64,000 nucleotides of DNA. Origin: Streptomyces buecherae. Lineage in GTDB: Bacteria > Actinomycetota > Actinomycetes > Streptomycetales > Streptomycetaceae. The notes under the pieces are model-generated. The model saw only the letters and a program-made list of their open reading frames with translations, did not search any database and was not told the origin of the DNA. The stretch lies in the NCBI RefSeq assembly GCF_014295035.1, contig NZ_CP060404.1, positions 3,752,501 to 3,816,500 of the forward strand, in the 5' to 3' direction. The position numbers and the translations under genes are program-made. Shown piece after piece: positions 51,627-60,565 of the stretch. Each line of letters starts with the position of its first letter. The stretch's first letter is position 1.

Positions 51627-52748
51627 CTACGGCTGGAGCCCGTGCTCCCGCAGCCACGCCATCGGGTCGATCGGCGCGCCGCCGCTCGGGCGCACTTCGA
51701 GGTGCAGGTGCGCGCCGGTCACGTTGCCGGTCGCGCCCACCCGGCCGATGACGTCGCCGGTGGAGACCTCGCCCGAGGTCTGCGTCATGGACGACAGGTG
51801 GCAGTACCAGACCTCGGTGCCGTCGGGCAGCGTCAGCACGATCCGGTAGCCGTACGAACCGGCCCAGCCGGCCTGCGTGATGGTCCCGCCGTGCACCGCC
51901 TTGACCGGCGTGCCCGTCGGGGCGGCGAAGTCGAGGCCGGTGTGGTTCGCCGACCACATGTCGCCGGCCTGTCCGAACGTGGAGGTCACCGTGTACGAGC
52001 TGAGCGGCATCGCGTAGCTCGCGGCGAGCTTCGCGCGGCGCTCGGCCTCGGCCTTGCGCCGGGCCTCCTCCTCCGCCTTCCGCTGGGCCTCCGCCTCGGC
52101 GGCCCGCTGCCTGTCGACCTCGGCGGCCTTCTTGCGGGCCGCCTCGTCCGCCGCCTTGCGCGCCGCCGCCCGCTCGGCGGCCTCGCGCTCGGCCTCGTCG
52201 GCGGCGCTCTGCTGGGTCTCGGCCTGCTGGAGGATGCGGGCCCGCAGCACCTCGCCCGCGTCGGTCGTGCCGTTCGCGGACTCCTCGGCCGTCAGGCCGG
52301 CCTGGCTGAGCGGCGCCTGGTCGGCGACCCGCGGCGCGGCCTCGTACCGCTGGTCGCCGCTGCCGCCGTCGGATATGAGGGACCCGACGCCGGGAAGCTC
52401 GTCGGCGTCGGGCAGGGAGTGCATGACCTCGTCGGCGACGTGCCCGAGGTCGGGCATCGATATCGCGGCCTTGGGCCGGTCCTTGGCGCTCGCCATGCCG
52501 CCGGCGCCGACCGCCGCGATGACGCCCACGCCGAGCACGGCGCCGCCGCGGGCCATCGTGCCGCCGCGCTGCTTGACCACGCGGTGCCGGCCCCGGACCG
52601 GGGCGACGGATTCGGCGGTGGGGTTCCACTCCTCCCAGGGGCCGTCGCGGAGGTCGTCCCGGGGCTCCCCCCAGGGAGGCCCGGCGAGTTCGTCGATCCC
52701 GTCGTGCGCGGGTGAAGCCTGGTCGAGGGCAGACCTGTTGGACGCCAC
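51627..52748 (-). CDS. M23-family (LytM) cell-wall endopeptidase, c-di-AMP riboswitch controlled
   Basis: 373 residues from GTG 52748. A Gly/Ala-rich membrane segment (MARGGAVLGVGVIAAVGAGG) near residue 65 serves as an uncleaved or late signal. A long charged coiled coil of Ala/Glu/Arg/Lys heptads covers about 170-245 (AEREAAERAAARKAADEAARKKAAE). The LytM domain follows, with SANHTGLDFAAPTGTPV supplying the H and D zinc ligands and GAHLHLEVRPSG the HxH. It hydrolyses peptidoglycan cross-links during growth or germination. The start was chosen because everything upstream belongs to the riboswitch, which ends about 27 bases before it; AAAGGAG lies between. Confidence 0.9.
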   Translation of the reverse strand: MASNRSALDQASPAHDGIDELAGPPWGEPRDDLRDGPWEEWNPTAESVAPVRGRHRVVKQRGGTMARGGAVLGVGVIAAVGAGGMASAKDRPKAAISMPDLGHVADEVMHSLPDADELPGVGSLISDGGSGDQRYEAAPRVADQAPLSQAGLTAEESANGTTDAGEVLRARILQQAETQQSAADEAEREAAERAAARKAADEAARKKAAEVDRQRAAEAEAQRKAEEEARRKAEAERRAKLAASYAMPLSSYTVTSTFGQAGDMWSANHTGLDFAAPTGTPVKAVHGGTITQAGWAGSYGYRIVLTLPDGTEVWYCHLSSMTQTSGEVSTGDVIGRVGATGNVTGAHLHLEVRPSGGAPIDPMAWLREHGLQP

Positions 52749-52774
52749 GGAGGCGTGCTCCTTTCCTTCCTTCT

Positions 52775-52925
52775 CGCCTACCGGGTTAGCTGACGGGTTC
52801 GGAGCAGGAAGGTCTCCTACGGGTCGCGTACGACCCGATTCACCCCAAGGGTTGGTTCCCCGGTTCCCTCGCCTCGGCACCGCGCTGATCCGCGGTGACG
52901 CGCCTACGGGATTCGGCGACGGCGC
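52775..52925 (-). promoter_or_regulatory. ydaO/yuaA-type c-di-AMP riboswitch
   Basis: Read on the minus strand, the conserved blocks appear in order: GGGGAACC, then CTTGGGGTGAATC, the perfect hairpin GGGTCGTACGCGACCC, GTAGG, CCGAACCCGTCAGCTAACC and GGTAGGCGAG. These are the actinobacterial ydaO consensus. It sits directly upstream of the M23 hydrolase, the usual location in Streptomyces, where c-di-AMP lowers expression. The 5' limit is approximate. Confidence 0.88.
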
Positions 52926-53074
52926 ACGGTGCCGCCCTGGGCGGCGGCTGTGACGACCGCGCTGCGTTATCGAACGTTAATAGAGGGCCGGGTGTGATTC
53001 CAAGCCGTTCCGGGGAATAGGGGCTCCGCTTTGACGAGGCGCCAGCACATCGTCAGCACAGTGGTCAAGATCGG

Positions 53075-54244
53075 CTACCCAGCGCGTTCGTCGGCCGCCC
53101 GCTGGCCGCGTCGGACGGCCACCATGCCGGGCGCGCCGGCCCGGCGCAGCGCGAGCAGCGCCATGTCGTCGGCGCGCTGGCCCTCGGTGTGCCGCATCAC
53201 GTCGGCGATCAGCGCGTCCAGGAGGGCGTCCGGGCTGGCGAACCGACGGCCGCTCAGCCGCCGCGCCGGCTCGTAGAACCGCCCGCTCGCGTCGCGCGCC
53301 TCCGTCACCCCGTCCGTCAACAGCAACAGCGCCGCCCCGGCCGGGAACGGCAGCTCCTCCACGGTGTCCCGCCAGGCCGCCACGTCCCGCATGCCGAGCG
53401 GCAGGGCGTCGGTCTCGGGGCTCAGCTCGCGCACCTGGCCCGTGGGGAGCAGCAACAGGGGCGGCGGGTGGCCCCGGTTGATGAGTCGCAGCCCGCCGCT
53501 GCCGTCGCCGATCTCGGCCAGCACGGCGGTGGTGAACCCCTCGAACTGGTCGAGGCCCACCCGCCGGTCGCCCTCCCGGTCCAACGCCCGCTCCAGCCGG
53601 TCGACCAGCCCCTCCAGGGTCCGCTCCTGCTCGGCGGCCTCCCGGAAGGCCCCGATCACCACGGCGACGGCCTCCACGGCCTCAAGGCCCTTGCCCCGTA
53701 CGTCGCCGATGATGGCCCGCACGCCGTGCGGCGACTCCTGCACGGCGAACAGGTCGCCGCCGATCCGCGCGTCGGTCTGCGCCGCGACGTACCGCGCGGC
53801 GATCCGCAGCGACCCGATGCGGCTCGGGGGCGTGGGCAGCACGGCGCGCTGGGCGGCCTCGGCGACGACGCGTACGGTCGCGAGTTGGCGGAAGTTGCGC
53901 CGCACCACCCGGTTGATGGCGAGCGCCAGCAGCGCGACGGTGCACACGGTGACGACCTCGGTCACCGAAAGCGCCTGGTCGTCGCCGCTGTGGAAGGCCG
54001 CGAGCAGCACCGAGGTGACCGCCGCCGTCGCGGCCACCGCGGCCGTGCCGCGCAGCGAGAGCAGCGGCGCGGCGACCAGGGAGGCGGCGGACAGGAAGGG
54101 CGACGCGGTGTAGTGCATCGGCATCAGGAGGTCGAAGACGACGCCGCCGACCAGCAGGACCGCGGGCAGCCAGCGGGCGACGCTCCGGGCCCACGCGGCT
54201 CGCGGCGAGTCCGCGCCCGCACCGGCCCACCCAGGACTCCCCAC
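53075..54244 (-). CDS. Membrane-anchored PP2C (SpoIIE-type) serine phosphatase
   Basis: 389 residues from GTG 54244, which has GGGAG six bases upstream (the frame is open to 54274). Four or so hydrophobic helices occupy about 20-120 (WLPAVLLVGGVVFDLLMP, AAVAATAAVTSVLLAAF, VVTVCTVALLALAIN). The cytosolic phosphatase follows: RIGGDLFAVQES, VRAIIGDVRGKGLEAV with the metal Asp, INRGHPPPLLL, and LLLLTDGVTEARD. There is no kinase domain, unlike the phosphatase at 1315-4575. Probably dephosphorylates an anti-anti-sigma factor. Confidence 0.87.
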   Translation of the reverse strand: MGSPGWAGAGADSPRAAWARSVARWLPAVLLVGGVVFDLLMPMHYTASPFLSAASLVAAPLLSLRGTAAVAATAAVTSVLLAAFHSGDDQALSVTEVVTVCTVALLALAINRVVRRNFRQLATVRVVAEAAQRAVLPTPPSRIGSLRIAARYVAAQTDARIGGDLFAVQESPHGVRAIIGDVRGKGLEAVEAVAVVIGAFREAAEQERTLEGLVDRLERALDREGDRRVGLDQFEGFTTAVLAEIGDGSGGLRLINRGHPPPLLLLPTGQVRELSPETDALPLGMRDVAAWRDTVEELPFPAGAALLLLTDGVTEARDASGRFYEPARRLSGRRFASPDALLDALIADVMRHTEGQRADDMALLALRRAGAPGMVAVRRGQRAADERAG

Positions 54245-54370
54245 GCGTCGCTCCCGCTCTCGGCTGGCCCGCACCCGGCACAGCGCCCCGCCGGATGCGT
54301 CCGTCCCAGCCTGGGGCCCACGCGCCGGGCGAGCGACCCGGAGGCGGCCAAGCGGGCGTATGCCACACCT

Positions 54371-54502
54371 GCCGTGGGTTCCACCGGCCGTGGGTCCGCC
54401 TGCCGTGGGCCGCGCCCGCTGTGGGTTACGCCCGCCGTGGGGCCGGGCGGCTGGGTGGCCGGGAGCCTGGGTGGCCGGGCGGCCGGGAGCCTGGGTGGCC
54501 GG
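54371..54502. repeat. Short direct repeats between the phosphatase and DUF6227 genes
   Basis: GCCGTGGG recurs at 54371, 54387, 54402 and 54434. Then GGGAGCCTGGGTGGCCGG occurs twice (54461 and 54485) with a 24-base period. The gap contains no gene; slippage expansion is the likely origin. Confidence 0.6.
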
Positions 54503-54532
54503 TGGCCTGGGCGGGGCCGGCCCGGTGCGGGG

Positions 54533-55471
54533 TTACAGCTCGACGCCCAGGGCGCGGGCGTGACGGTCCGCGGCGCACTCGGCCGCGGCCTCGTCCAGGT
54601 ACACCTCGCACACCAGCCGGCCGTCCGGCGTCAGGTTGTGCTCCAGCTCCCACAACACCACCTCGTCCCCGCCGGCCAGCAGGAACGCGTGCTCGTAGAA
54701 CCGGCACCAGGTGGCGTCGGGGCCGCCGGTGCGCAGCCGGGGCTTGGTCGCGAGCGCGATGTCGTGAGCGAACGCGGTGGCCAGTCGGGCGCGCACGTCG
54801 TCGCCTGGGCGGTCCGGGTTCTCCGCCCGGCGCAGCACGCGTCGCGCGTGGTCGGCGGAGTCGTCGACGGCGTACGTCCGCCGCGACGCGAAGGGGCCCA
54901 CCGGCGTACGTAGTTGCTCCGGCAACCACACGGGAACGCTGTCCAGCTCGTCCCAGAGCGCGCCGCCGATGCGCTCGTGCACCCGGCGCTCGGCGATCTC
55001 CAACGCGCGCTCGTCCGCGTACACCTCGTAGCACAGCTGTCGCGCGGCGGCCGGGGCGCCGCGCGGTCCGCCGCCGGGGCCGGCCGACGGGCCGGACGGG
55101 CCGGATGGGGTGCCCGCACCGGCCTGGCCTGCGTCGATCCGTCGCTCGCCGGGCGCCTCACGCTCCGCGTACGGCTCGCCCGGCGCGGCGGGCGAGCAGG
55201 GTCCGGCGGCCGGTGTCGTGTTGTGCTCCAGCTCCCACAACAGCTCGCTGCTGCCGTCCGGGAGCAGGAAGACGTGGCGGTAGGTGTTGCACCCCACGGG
55301 GGCCGTACGCCCGTTGCACTGGCGGCAAGAGCGCAGCTCAGACTGGTGCATCAACGCGCCGCGCAGCCGCTCGACCTGCGCGTCGGTGATCTCGAACCCG
55401 TTCTGGGCCCGGGTCAGCAGCCCGTCGAGGTGCGCGGCGGAAGGTTCTCCGCCCGGTTGTGCGTGCCCCAC
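54533..55471 (-). CDS. DUF6227-family protein
   Basis: 312 residues from GTG 55471, preceded by GGAGGAGAGGG. The Streptomyces-specific DUF6227 pattern is present: LLTRAQNGFEITDAQVERLRGAL, TYRHVFLLPDGSSELLWELEHN, YEVYADERAL, YAVDDSADHARRVLRRAENPDRPG, then FYEHAFLLAGGDEVVLWELEHN and CEVYLDEAAAE. The two LWELEHN blocks show an internal duplication of one fold. A Gly/Pro-rich 45-residue insert splits the first copy. The frame's upstream extension to 55822 is not coding. Function unknown; the family is thought to be cytosolic. Confidence 0.82.
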   Translation of the reverse strand: MGHAQPGGEPSAAHLDGLLTRAQNGFEITDAQVERLRGALMHQSELRSCRQCNGRTAPVGCNTYRHVFLLPDGSSELLWELEHNTTPAAGPCSPAAPGEPYAEREAPGERRIDAGQAGAGTPSGPSGPSAGPGGGPRGAPAAARQLCYEVYADERALEIAERRVHERIGGALWDELDSVPVWLPEQLRTPVGPFASRRTYAVDDSADHARRVLRRAENPDRPGDDVRARLATAFAHDIALATKPRLRTGGPDATWCRFYEHAFLLAGGDEVVLWELEHNLTPDGRLVCEVYLDEAAAECAADRHARALGVEL

Positions 55472-55882
55472 GTCCCTCTCCTCCCGACCATTGCCACGCC
55501 GCGCCCCCCAGCGACCCCCTCGCCACTTACGGTAGCGAAGTGGATACTGCGGGCGCGGCGGGTTTCCCGGATGCGGCCCACGCGATGCGCTCGTACGTCG
55601 GTTCCGCGCCACCCCCGAGCCGCCCGGCGCGTCCGGCTCCGCGGTCGGCCGGCCGGCCTCCGCGACGAGCGCTGAATGCGCCGGCGCACGCTCCCAGCCC
55701 GTCATGCGCCCCCTGTGCGCCCCATGAGTTTGCCCGTACTCACCCGCAAATCCCCACCGGCTCGCCGGGCCCGGACACCGCGCAACTGTGACGCGAAATC
55801 GGCGTTCGTCGCCGGACCGCACCAGCCCCAGGCTTCGCGGCCACCCCGGATGACCCAGCCGACCCAGGTGTCCCAGCGGCGC

Positions 55883-56353
55883 TCAGGCCCCGTCCGGTGG
55901 CGCCGCGTCGGCGCGCCGGTGGGCCAGGTCGATCTCGGCCATGTGCTCCTCGGCCCAGGCCCGCACCCGGGCCAGCGGCTCCTCCAGCGAGAGGCCGAGC
56001 GGCGTGAGCCGGTAGTGCACCCGGGGCGGCACGGTGGCCTCCACCCGGCGGCTGACCAGCCCGTCCCGGGCCAGCCCGCGCAGCGTGGTGGAGAGCATCT
56101 TCTGCGAGACGCCCGCCATCCGGCGTTGCAACTCCGCGAAGCGGACCTCGCCCGGGGCCGCTTCGGCCAACACCTTGATCGCCATGGACGTCCACTTGGT
56201 GCCGATCCGGTCGAGCAGTCGCCGCGTCGGGCACAGCGGGTCGAAGAGGTCCCCGCGCGCCCGCGCGGCAGGCCCGGGCGCGCCGGAGGCGTCAACCGCG
56301 TCGCGGGGCCCGGCGGAACCGGAAGCGCCGGCGGGGCGGGACGAGGGGGTCAC
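55883..56353 (-). CDS. HxlR-family transcriptional regulator
   Basis: 156 residues from GTG 56353. After a disordered N-terminus, the winged helix reads CPTRRLLDRIGTKWTSMAIKVLAE, VRFAELQRRMAGVSQKMLSTTLRGLARDGLVSRRV and VPPRVHYRLTPLGLSLEEPL, the standard HxlR layout with a conserved Cys that may be redox-sensitive. It is divergent from the alpha/beta hydrolase gene (start 56499), the expected target. Confidence 0.87.
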   Translation of the reverse strand: MTPSSRPAGASGSAGPRDAVDASGAPGPAARARGDLFDPLCPTRRLLDRIGTKWTSMAIKVLAEAAPGEVRFAELQRRMAGVSQKMLSTTLRGLARDGLVSRRVEATVPPRVHYRLTPLGLSLEEPLARVRAWAEEHMAEIDLAHRRADAAPPDGA

Positions 56354-56498
56354 CTGGAGCTCACCACCTGGGGGGAAAGTGCCGTCTGGTACGTGCCCAG
56401 GTTAGTTACCTATCGTCAGGCCGTCACCTTTCGTAACCCCCGCGCCCGCCTGGCATGCCGTCAGCCGGTGCCCGCCGCCCCGCCCCAGGGAGCCCGCC

Positions 56499-57401
56499 AT
56501 GTCCACCGCTCAGCCCACGTCCACGGCCCCGCACCCGGCGCCGTCCCCGCCACCCGCCCCCGGGCCGCCCGGCGTCGAGACGCGCCGCGTCGCGGTCCGG
56601 GGCGTCGAGCTGAACGTGGCGGTCGCCGGCTCGGGACCCGCGGTCCTGCTGCTGCACGGCTTCCCGCACACCTGGCGGGTGTGGAGCCACGTCATCGGCG
56701 AGCTGGCCGAGCGCCACCGGGTGATCGCTCCGGACCTGCGGGGCCTCGGCGCGAGCGCGCGGCCGACGGACGGTTACGACGCCGGCAGCCTCGCGCACGA
56801 CGCCGAGGCCCTGCTCGACGCGCTCGGCGCGGACACCGCGTCCGTGGTCGGCATCGACGCGGGCACCCCGCCGGCCTTCCTGCTCGCCATGCGCCGGCCC
56901 GACCGCGTCCGCCGCCTGGTGGTCATGGAATCGCTGCTCGGCGAACTGCCGGGCGCGGAGGACTTCCTCGCCGGCGGGCCGCCCTGGTGGTTCGGCTTCC
57001 ACGCGGAACCGGGCCTGGCCGAGTCCGTGCTGGCCGGCCGCGAGGCGGCGTACGTCGACTGGTTCCTGCGCGCGGGCACGCTCGGCGACGGTGTACCGAC
57101 CGCGCTGCGGGACGCCTTCACGCACGCGTACACCGGGAGCGAGGCGCTGCGCTGCGCCTTCGCGTACTACCGGGCCCTGCCCACCAGCGCCCGGCAGCTC
57201 CGGCGGGCCGTCGCCGCCGGCCGGCTGACCGTGCCGACCCTCGCCGTCGGCGCCCGGCCGGTCGGGCGGGCCCTTGAGCGGCAGTTGCGCCCCGTGGCCG
57301 ACGACCTGACGGGCCACCTGATCGAGGATTGCGGCCACATCATCCCGTTGCACCGCCCGCGCGCACTGCTCGCCCTGCTCGGCCCCTTCCTGGCGGCCTG
57401 A
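56499..57401 (+). CDS. Alpha/beta-fold hydrolase, epoxide hydrolase-like
   Basis: 300 residues from ATG 56499 with AGGGAG upstream. The oxyanion-hole motif is LLLHGFPHTWRVW. DLRGLGASARP follows. The nucleophile elbow reads VVGIDAGTPPAF, with Asp as in epoxide hydrolases and haloalkane dehalogenases. The catalytic His is in DCGHIIPLHRP. Typical size for the group. Substrate unknown; the divergent HxlR gene suggests induction by a small reactive compound. Confidence 0.85.
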   Translation: MSTAQPTSTAPHPAPSPPPAPGPPGVETRRVAVRGVELNVAVAGSGPAVLLLHGFPHTWRVWSHVIGELAERHRVIAPDLRGLGASARPTDGYDAGSLAHDAEALLDALGADTASVVGIDAGTPPAFLLAMRRPDRVRRLVVMESLLGELPGAEDFLAGGPPWWFGFHAEPGLAESVLAGREAAYVDWFLRAGTLGDGVPTALRDAFTHAYTGSEALRCAFAYYRALPTSARQLRRAVAAGRLTVPTLAVGARPVGRALERQLRPVADDLTGHLIEDCGHIIPLHRPRALLALLGPFLAA

Positions 57402-57413
57402 CCCGCCGCCGGT

Positions 57414-58667
57414 TCAACCGCGCCGGGGCGCGACACCCCGACCAGAGGCCGCGCCCGCGCCCGTGCTCGCGGTGTCGAACGGGCCGCCAGGCCCGAAGGC
57501 GAGGCGGGCGAAGCGCTCGCCGATGCGCCGCTGGGTCGCGTCGTCGGGGTGGAGCTGGTCGGGCAGCGGCAGCTCGGCGAAGTCCCGCTCGCCGTACAGG
57601 GCCAGGCCGTCGAGGTAGTACAGGTTCCGGTCGGTCTCCGCGCGTTGGGCGACGACGCGGCCCAGCTCGCGGCGGATCGTGGTGAGCGTGAGCGCCCCGC
57701 TGGCGACCTCGGCCGGGTCGCCGAAGCCGCGGAAGCTGATGCCGGGGCCCGGGGCGTCGGGGTCCGGGTACATGGGGCCCGGCACCCGCTCGACCACGGG
57801 CGCGTGCAGTGGCGAGACGACCAGCAGCGGCGCCGTGGGGTGCCCCTCGCGCACGGTGTCCAGGAAGCCGTGCAGCGCCGGGCCGAGCGTGCGCAGCCGG
57901 AAGGCGTCGAGGGCGACGATGTTGATGCCCACCTTCACGCTGATCAGGTCGGCCGGCGTGTCCCGGATGGCGCGGGCCGTGAACGGGTCGAGCAGCGCGT
58001 TGCCGCTCAGCCCCAGGTTGACCAGGTCCGCGCCGGCGAGCCGGGCCGCCACCGCCGGCCAGGCCCCAGTCGGGCCGGCGGCGCCGGCGCCCTGGCTGAT
58101 GGAGCTGCCGTGGTGCACCCAGCGCGGCGGCGGGGCGCCGGCCGCGCGCGGCGGGCGCAGCGGCGCGTCCGCGCGCAGCGCGACCAGCTCCACGATCGCC
58201 GCGTGCGGCAGCCAGATCTCGACGTCCTGCTCGCGCCCGGAGAGCCCGTCGAACCGCACGGCGACCACCCCGTCGGCCCCGCCGATGGGGGCGGCGAGCC
58301 GGGCCGTCAGGCGCCCGTCCACCACGAGGTCGTACACGCCCGCGCAGGGGCCGGCCGGGCCGAAGGCACCGGCCGCCGGGTCGGCGCCGGCGGGGTCAGC
58401 GAGGGCGGAGGCGTCGGCGTCGCCGGCGGGCGCCCCGGGAAAGGGCACCACGTCCAGCTCCACGACGGTCGCCTCGGTACGGAAGGCGAGCCGCACCCCG
58501 GACGGCTGGGCCTCGGCCAGCGCGCAGAAGCCGTCGGAGACCTGGGCCCGCGCCGCGGCGGGCAGCCGGTGCGGGAGCACACCGCGCGCCGTGGCCTCCA
58601 CCTCCAGGGCCCCGCGCAGGGCGACGGGCCCCTCGCCGGCCAGCGCCTCCGTCGTCCACGTACGCAC
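57414..58667 (-). CDS. SGNH/GDSL-type hydrolase with N-terminal jelly-roll domain
   Basis: 417 residues from GTG 58667 (GGAG five bases upstream; the frame is open to 58766). Residues 1-185 are beta-rich, as in the carbohydrate-esterase-like N-domains (VRLAFRTEATVVELDVV, VEIWLPHAAIVELV). The SGNH hydrolase follows: WVHHGSSISQG supplies the Ser block, LVNLGLSGNAL the Gly/Asn, KVGINIV the third block, and PDQLHPDD the catalytic Asp and His. No signal peptide, so intracellular. Likely an acyl- or carbohydrate-esterase. It converges on the alpha/beta hydrolase. Confidence 0.85.
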   Translation of the reverse strand: MRTWTTEALAGEGPVALRGALEVEATARGVLPHRLPAAARAQVSDGFCALAEAQPSGVRLAFRTEATVVELDVVPFPGAPAGDADASALADPAGADPAAGAFGPAGPCAGVYDLVVDGRLTARLAAPIGGADGVVAVRFDGLSGREQDVEIWLPHAAIVELVALRADAPLRPPRAAGAPPPRWVHHGSSISQGAGAAGPTGAWPAVAARLAGADLVNLGLSGNALLDPFTARAIRDTPADLISVKVGINIVALDAFRLRTLGPALHGFLDTVREGHPTAPLLVVSPLHAPVVERVPGPMYPDPDAPGPGISFRGFGDPAEVASGALTLTTIRRELGRVVAQRAETDRNLYYLDGLALYGERDFAELPLPDQLHPDDATQRRIGERFARLAFGPGGPFDTASTGAGAASGRGVAPRRG

Positions 58668-58843
58668 CGCCGCTCCCACCCCTCCCGGGTCCACGCCACC
58701 GTCGGCCCCCAGCCAAACCGCACACCGGCGCGGGAAGCAAGGAAACCGCCCCGGCTCAACCCCCATGCACCGGCTCGTCTACCCCGCCTGACCCGTCTAC
58801 CCCCTCCCTTCCGGTTACCTCATCGGCGCCGCCGCCCCCGCGC

Positions 58844-59245
58844 TCAGGCGGGGAGCGTGGTGTCCACCACGAAGCTGATCTCCACGACCTGGCCACGGAA
58901 GGTGAGTTCGGTGACGCCGACGACGGTGCTGGCCGGGCGGTGGTCGCCGAAGTAGGCGAGGTTGCCCGCCGCCACCGCCGGGGCGTTGCGCAGCAGGTCC
59001 ACGACGTACAGCGTCTGCGTGATGATCTGACGGCGGGTGGCGCCGTAGTGGTCCAGGACCCGGTCGATGTTGGCCTGGGTCCGCTGGAGCTGGGCGGCGA
59101 AGTCGCCCGCGTGCCGGAACTCGCCCGCCGCGTCGAACGAGAGCTGCCCCGACACGTGGATCAGCTCGCCGGACCTGATCGCCTGCGCGTAGCCGAACTC
59201 GCGCTCGGCCGGTACGTCGTACGTGAGGACATCGTTGGTGGCCAC
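58844..59245 (-). CDS. RidA-family protein
   Basis: 133 residues from GTG 59245. The YjgF/RidA fold is clear: SGELIHVSGQLSFDAAGEF, QLQRTQANIDRVLDHYGATRRQIITQTLYV, and ASTVVGVTELTFRGQVVEISFVV. The usual Arg that contacts the ketimine substrate (C-x-R in E-I/V-x-x-x-A) is not obvious near VGVTELTF, so it may be a RidA relative rather than an enamine deaminase. Divergent from an HxlR gene, its probable regulator. Confidence 0.85.
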   Translation of the reverse strand: MATNDVLTYDVPAEREFGYAQAIRSGELIHVSGQLSFDAAGEFRHAGDFAAQLQRTQANIDRVLDHYGATRRQIITQTLYVVDLLRNAPAVAAGNLAYFGDHRPASTVVGVTELTFRGQVVEISFVVDTTLPA

Positions 59246-59389
59246 AGTCTGGGTCCCTTGCTCGTGTGCGCATGGTCGGTCACCGCCGGGGACGCCGCGC
59301 GCCCCCGTACTCTCTTGCGGTTACTCGGGAACTGTAGGAAAGTGGCCGCTGAACTGGAAGTACGCACTTATTCGTGACTGGGGAACCCG

Positions 59390-59770
59390 ATGGTGACCAA
59401 GCACTTCACGGGCTCGCCCGAGGATGCCGACCTGCGACGCGTGGACTCCCTGGCGCGGGAGATCTTCTCGGACGTCGCCAACAAGTGGGCCCTGCTCATC
59501 ATCGAGGCCCTCGGTGACGGCACCCTGCGCTTCAGCGCCCTGCGCGACGAGGTCGAGGGCATCAGCCACAAGATGCTCACCCAGAACCTGCGCATGCTGG
59601 AGCGGTACGGCCTCGTCGACCGCACGGTGCACCCCACCGTGCCGCCGCGCGTCGAGTACGCCCTCACCGAGCCGGGCCGGGCCCTGCGCGCCACGGTCGA
59701 CGGCATGTGCGGCTGGACCCACCGCTACCTCGGCCACATCGAGGCGTCCCGCAACCGCTTCGACGCCTGA
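59390..59770 (+). CDS. HxlR-family transcriptional regulator
   Basis: 126 residues from ATG 59390. The winged helix is VANKWALLIIEALGDGTLRFSALRDEVEGISHKMLTQNLRML with ERYGLVDRTVHPTVPPRVEYALTEPG. It lacks the conserved Cys of the other HxlR protein in the window. It diverges from the RidA-family gene with a 144-base shared promoter region. Confidence 0.87.
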   Translation: MVTKHFTGSPEDADLRRVDSLAREIFSDVANKWALLIIEALGDGTLRFSALRDEVEGISHKMLTQNLRMLERYGLVDRTVHPTVPPRVEYALTEPGRALRATVDGMCGWTHRYLGHIEASRNRFDA

Positions 59771-59995
59771 CGCCCCACCACTCACCCCGTCCGGCCGACT
59801 TCCGGCCGGCCCGCCACGCGCTCGTACGCCCCCGGCACCCCGCCGCCGGCCGGCGCGTACGCCAACGGTCGTACGCGCCCCCGTACGCCTCCCCTCGCGC
59901 GCCGACACCCGCGCCCCCGCACCCCAACGGGCGCGTGCCGCCTCGTACGCCACCACACGTACGTCAACTCCCGCGCGCCGCGCGGCCCGGCCGGG

Positions 59996-60565
59996 TCAGT
60001 CCAGCGCGCGCTCGAAGCACCAGGAGCCCGGCAGGCCGGCGTACGCGCCGAAGTTCGGTATCCGCGCGTACCCGTGGCGGGCGTAGAAGCGCACGGCGGC
60101 CGGCTGGCGGTCGCCGGTCTCCAGGCGGAGCGCGCGCCACCCCCGTCGCCGCGCCCACTCCTCCAGCGCGCCGAGCAGTTCCCCGGCGATACCCGTACCG
60201 CGCCAGGCCGGTTCGACGTACATCCGCTTCACCTCGCCCAGCCCGCCGCCGAGTTCGCGCAGCCCGCCACAGCCGACCGGGACGCCGCCGCCCGGATGCC
60301 CACCGGCCGCCCGGTCCGCACCGCGCGCGCCCGGCCCGGCGTACGCCACCACGAACACGGCGCAGTCCGCCGCCGACGGCGCGGGGCCGGGCTCGCTGTC
60401 CGGGGTGCCGTAGACCTCGGCGATCTCGGCCCGCTGCCGCGCGCGCAGCGCCTCCGCGTCGGGGTGGGCCCAGGGAACCTGTGCCAGCCAGGTGCGGCCG
60501 GCCGGCGGCGCGTGACGCGCGTCGTGGACGGGAGGGGCGGGCTTCGGGGGGTGCTCGATGCTCAT
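59996..60565 (-). CDS. GNAT-family N-acetyltransferase
   Basis: 189 residues from ATG 60565. The acetyl-CoA motif A is KRMYVEPAWRGTGIAGELLGALEEWARRRG (R/Q-x-x-G-x-G/A), followed by LRLETGDRQPAAVRFYARHGYARI, the motif B helix. The N-terminal 50 residues are polar. It converges on the HxlR gene across a stretch rich in CGTACG palindromes. Substrate unknown. Confidence 0.85.
   Translation of the reverse strand: MSIEHPPKPAPPVHDARHAPPAGRTWLAQVPWAHPDAEALRARQRAEIAEVYGTPDSEPGPAPSAADCAVFVVAYAGPGARGADRAAGGHPGGGVPVGCGGLRELGGGLGEVKRMYVEPAWRGTGIAGELLGALEEWARRRGWRALRLETGDRQPAAVRFYARHGYARIPNFGAYAGLPGSWCFERALD

Noticed and set aside
54371..54502. Repeat cluster considered as a CRISPR array
   Set aside because: Units are short, imperfect and without regular unique spacers; slippage repeats explain it.
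59771..59995. Cluster of CGTACG palindromes between convergent genes considered as operator sites
   Set aside because: CGTACG is common throughout this GC-rich genome and there is no promoter here to control.
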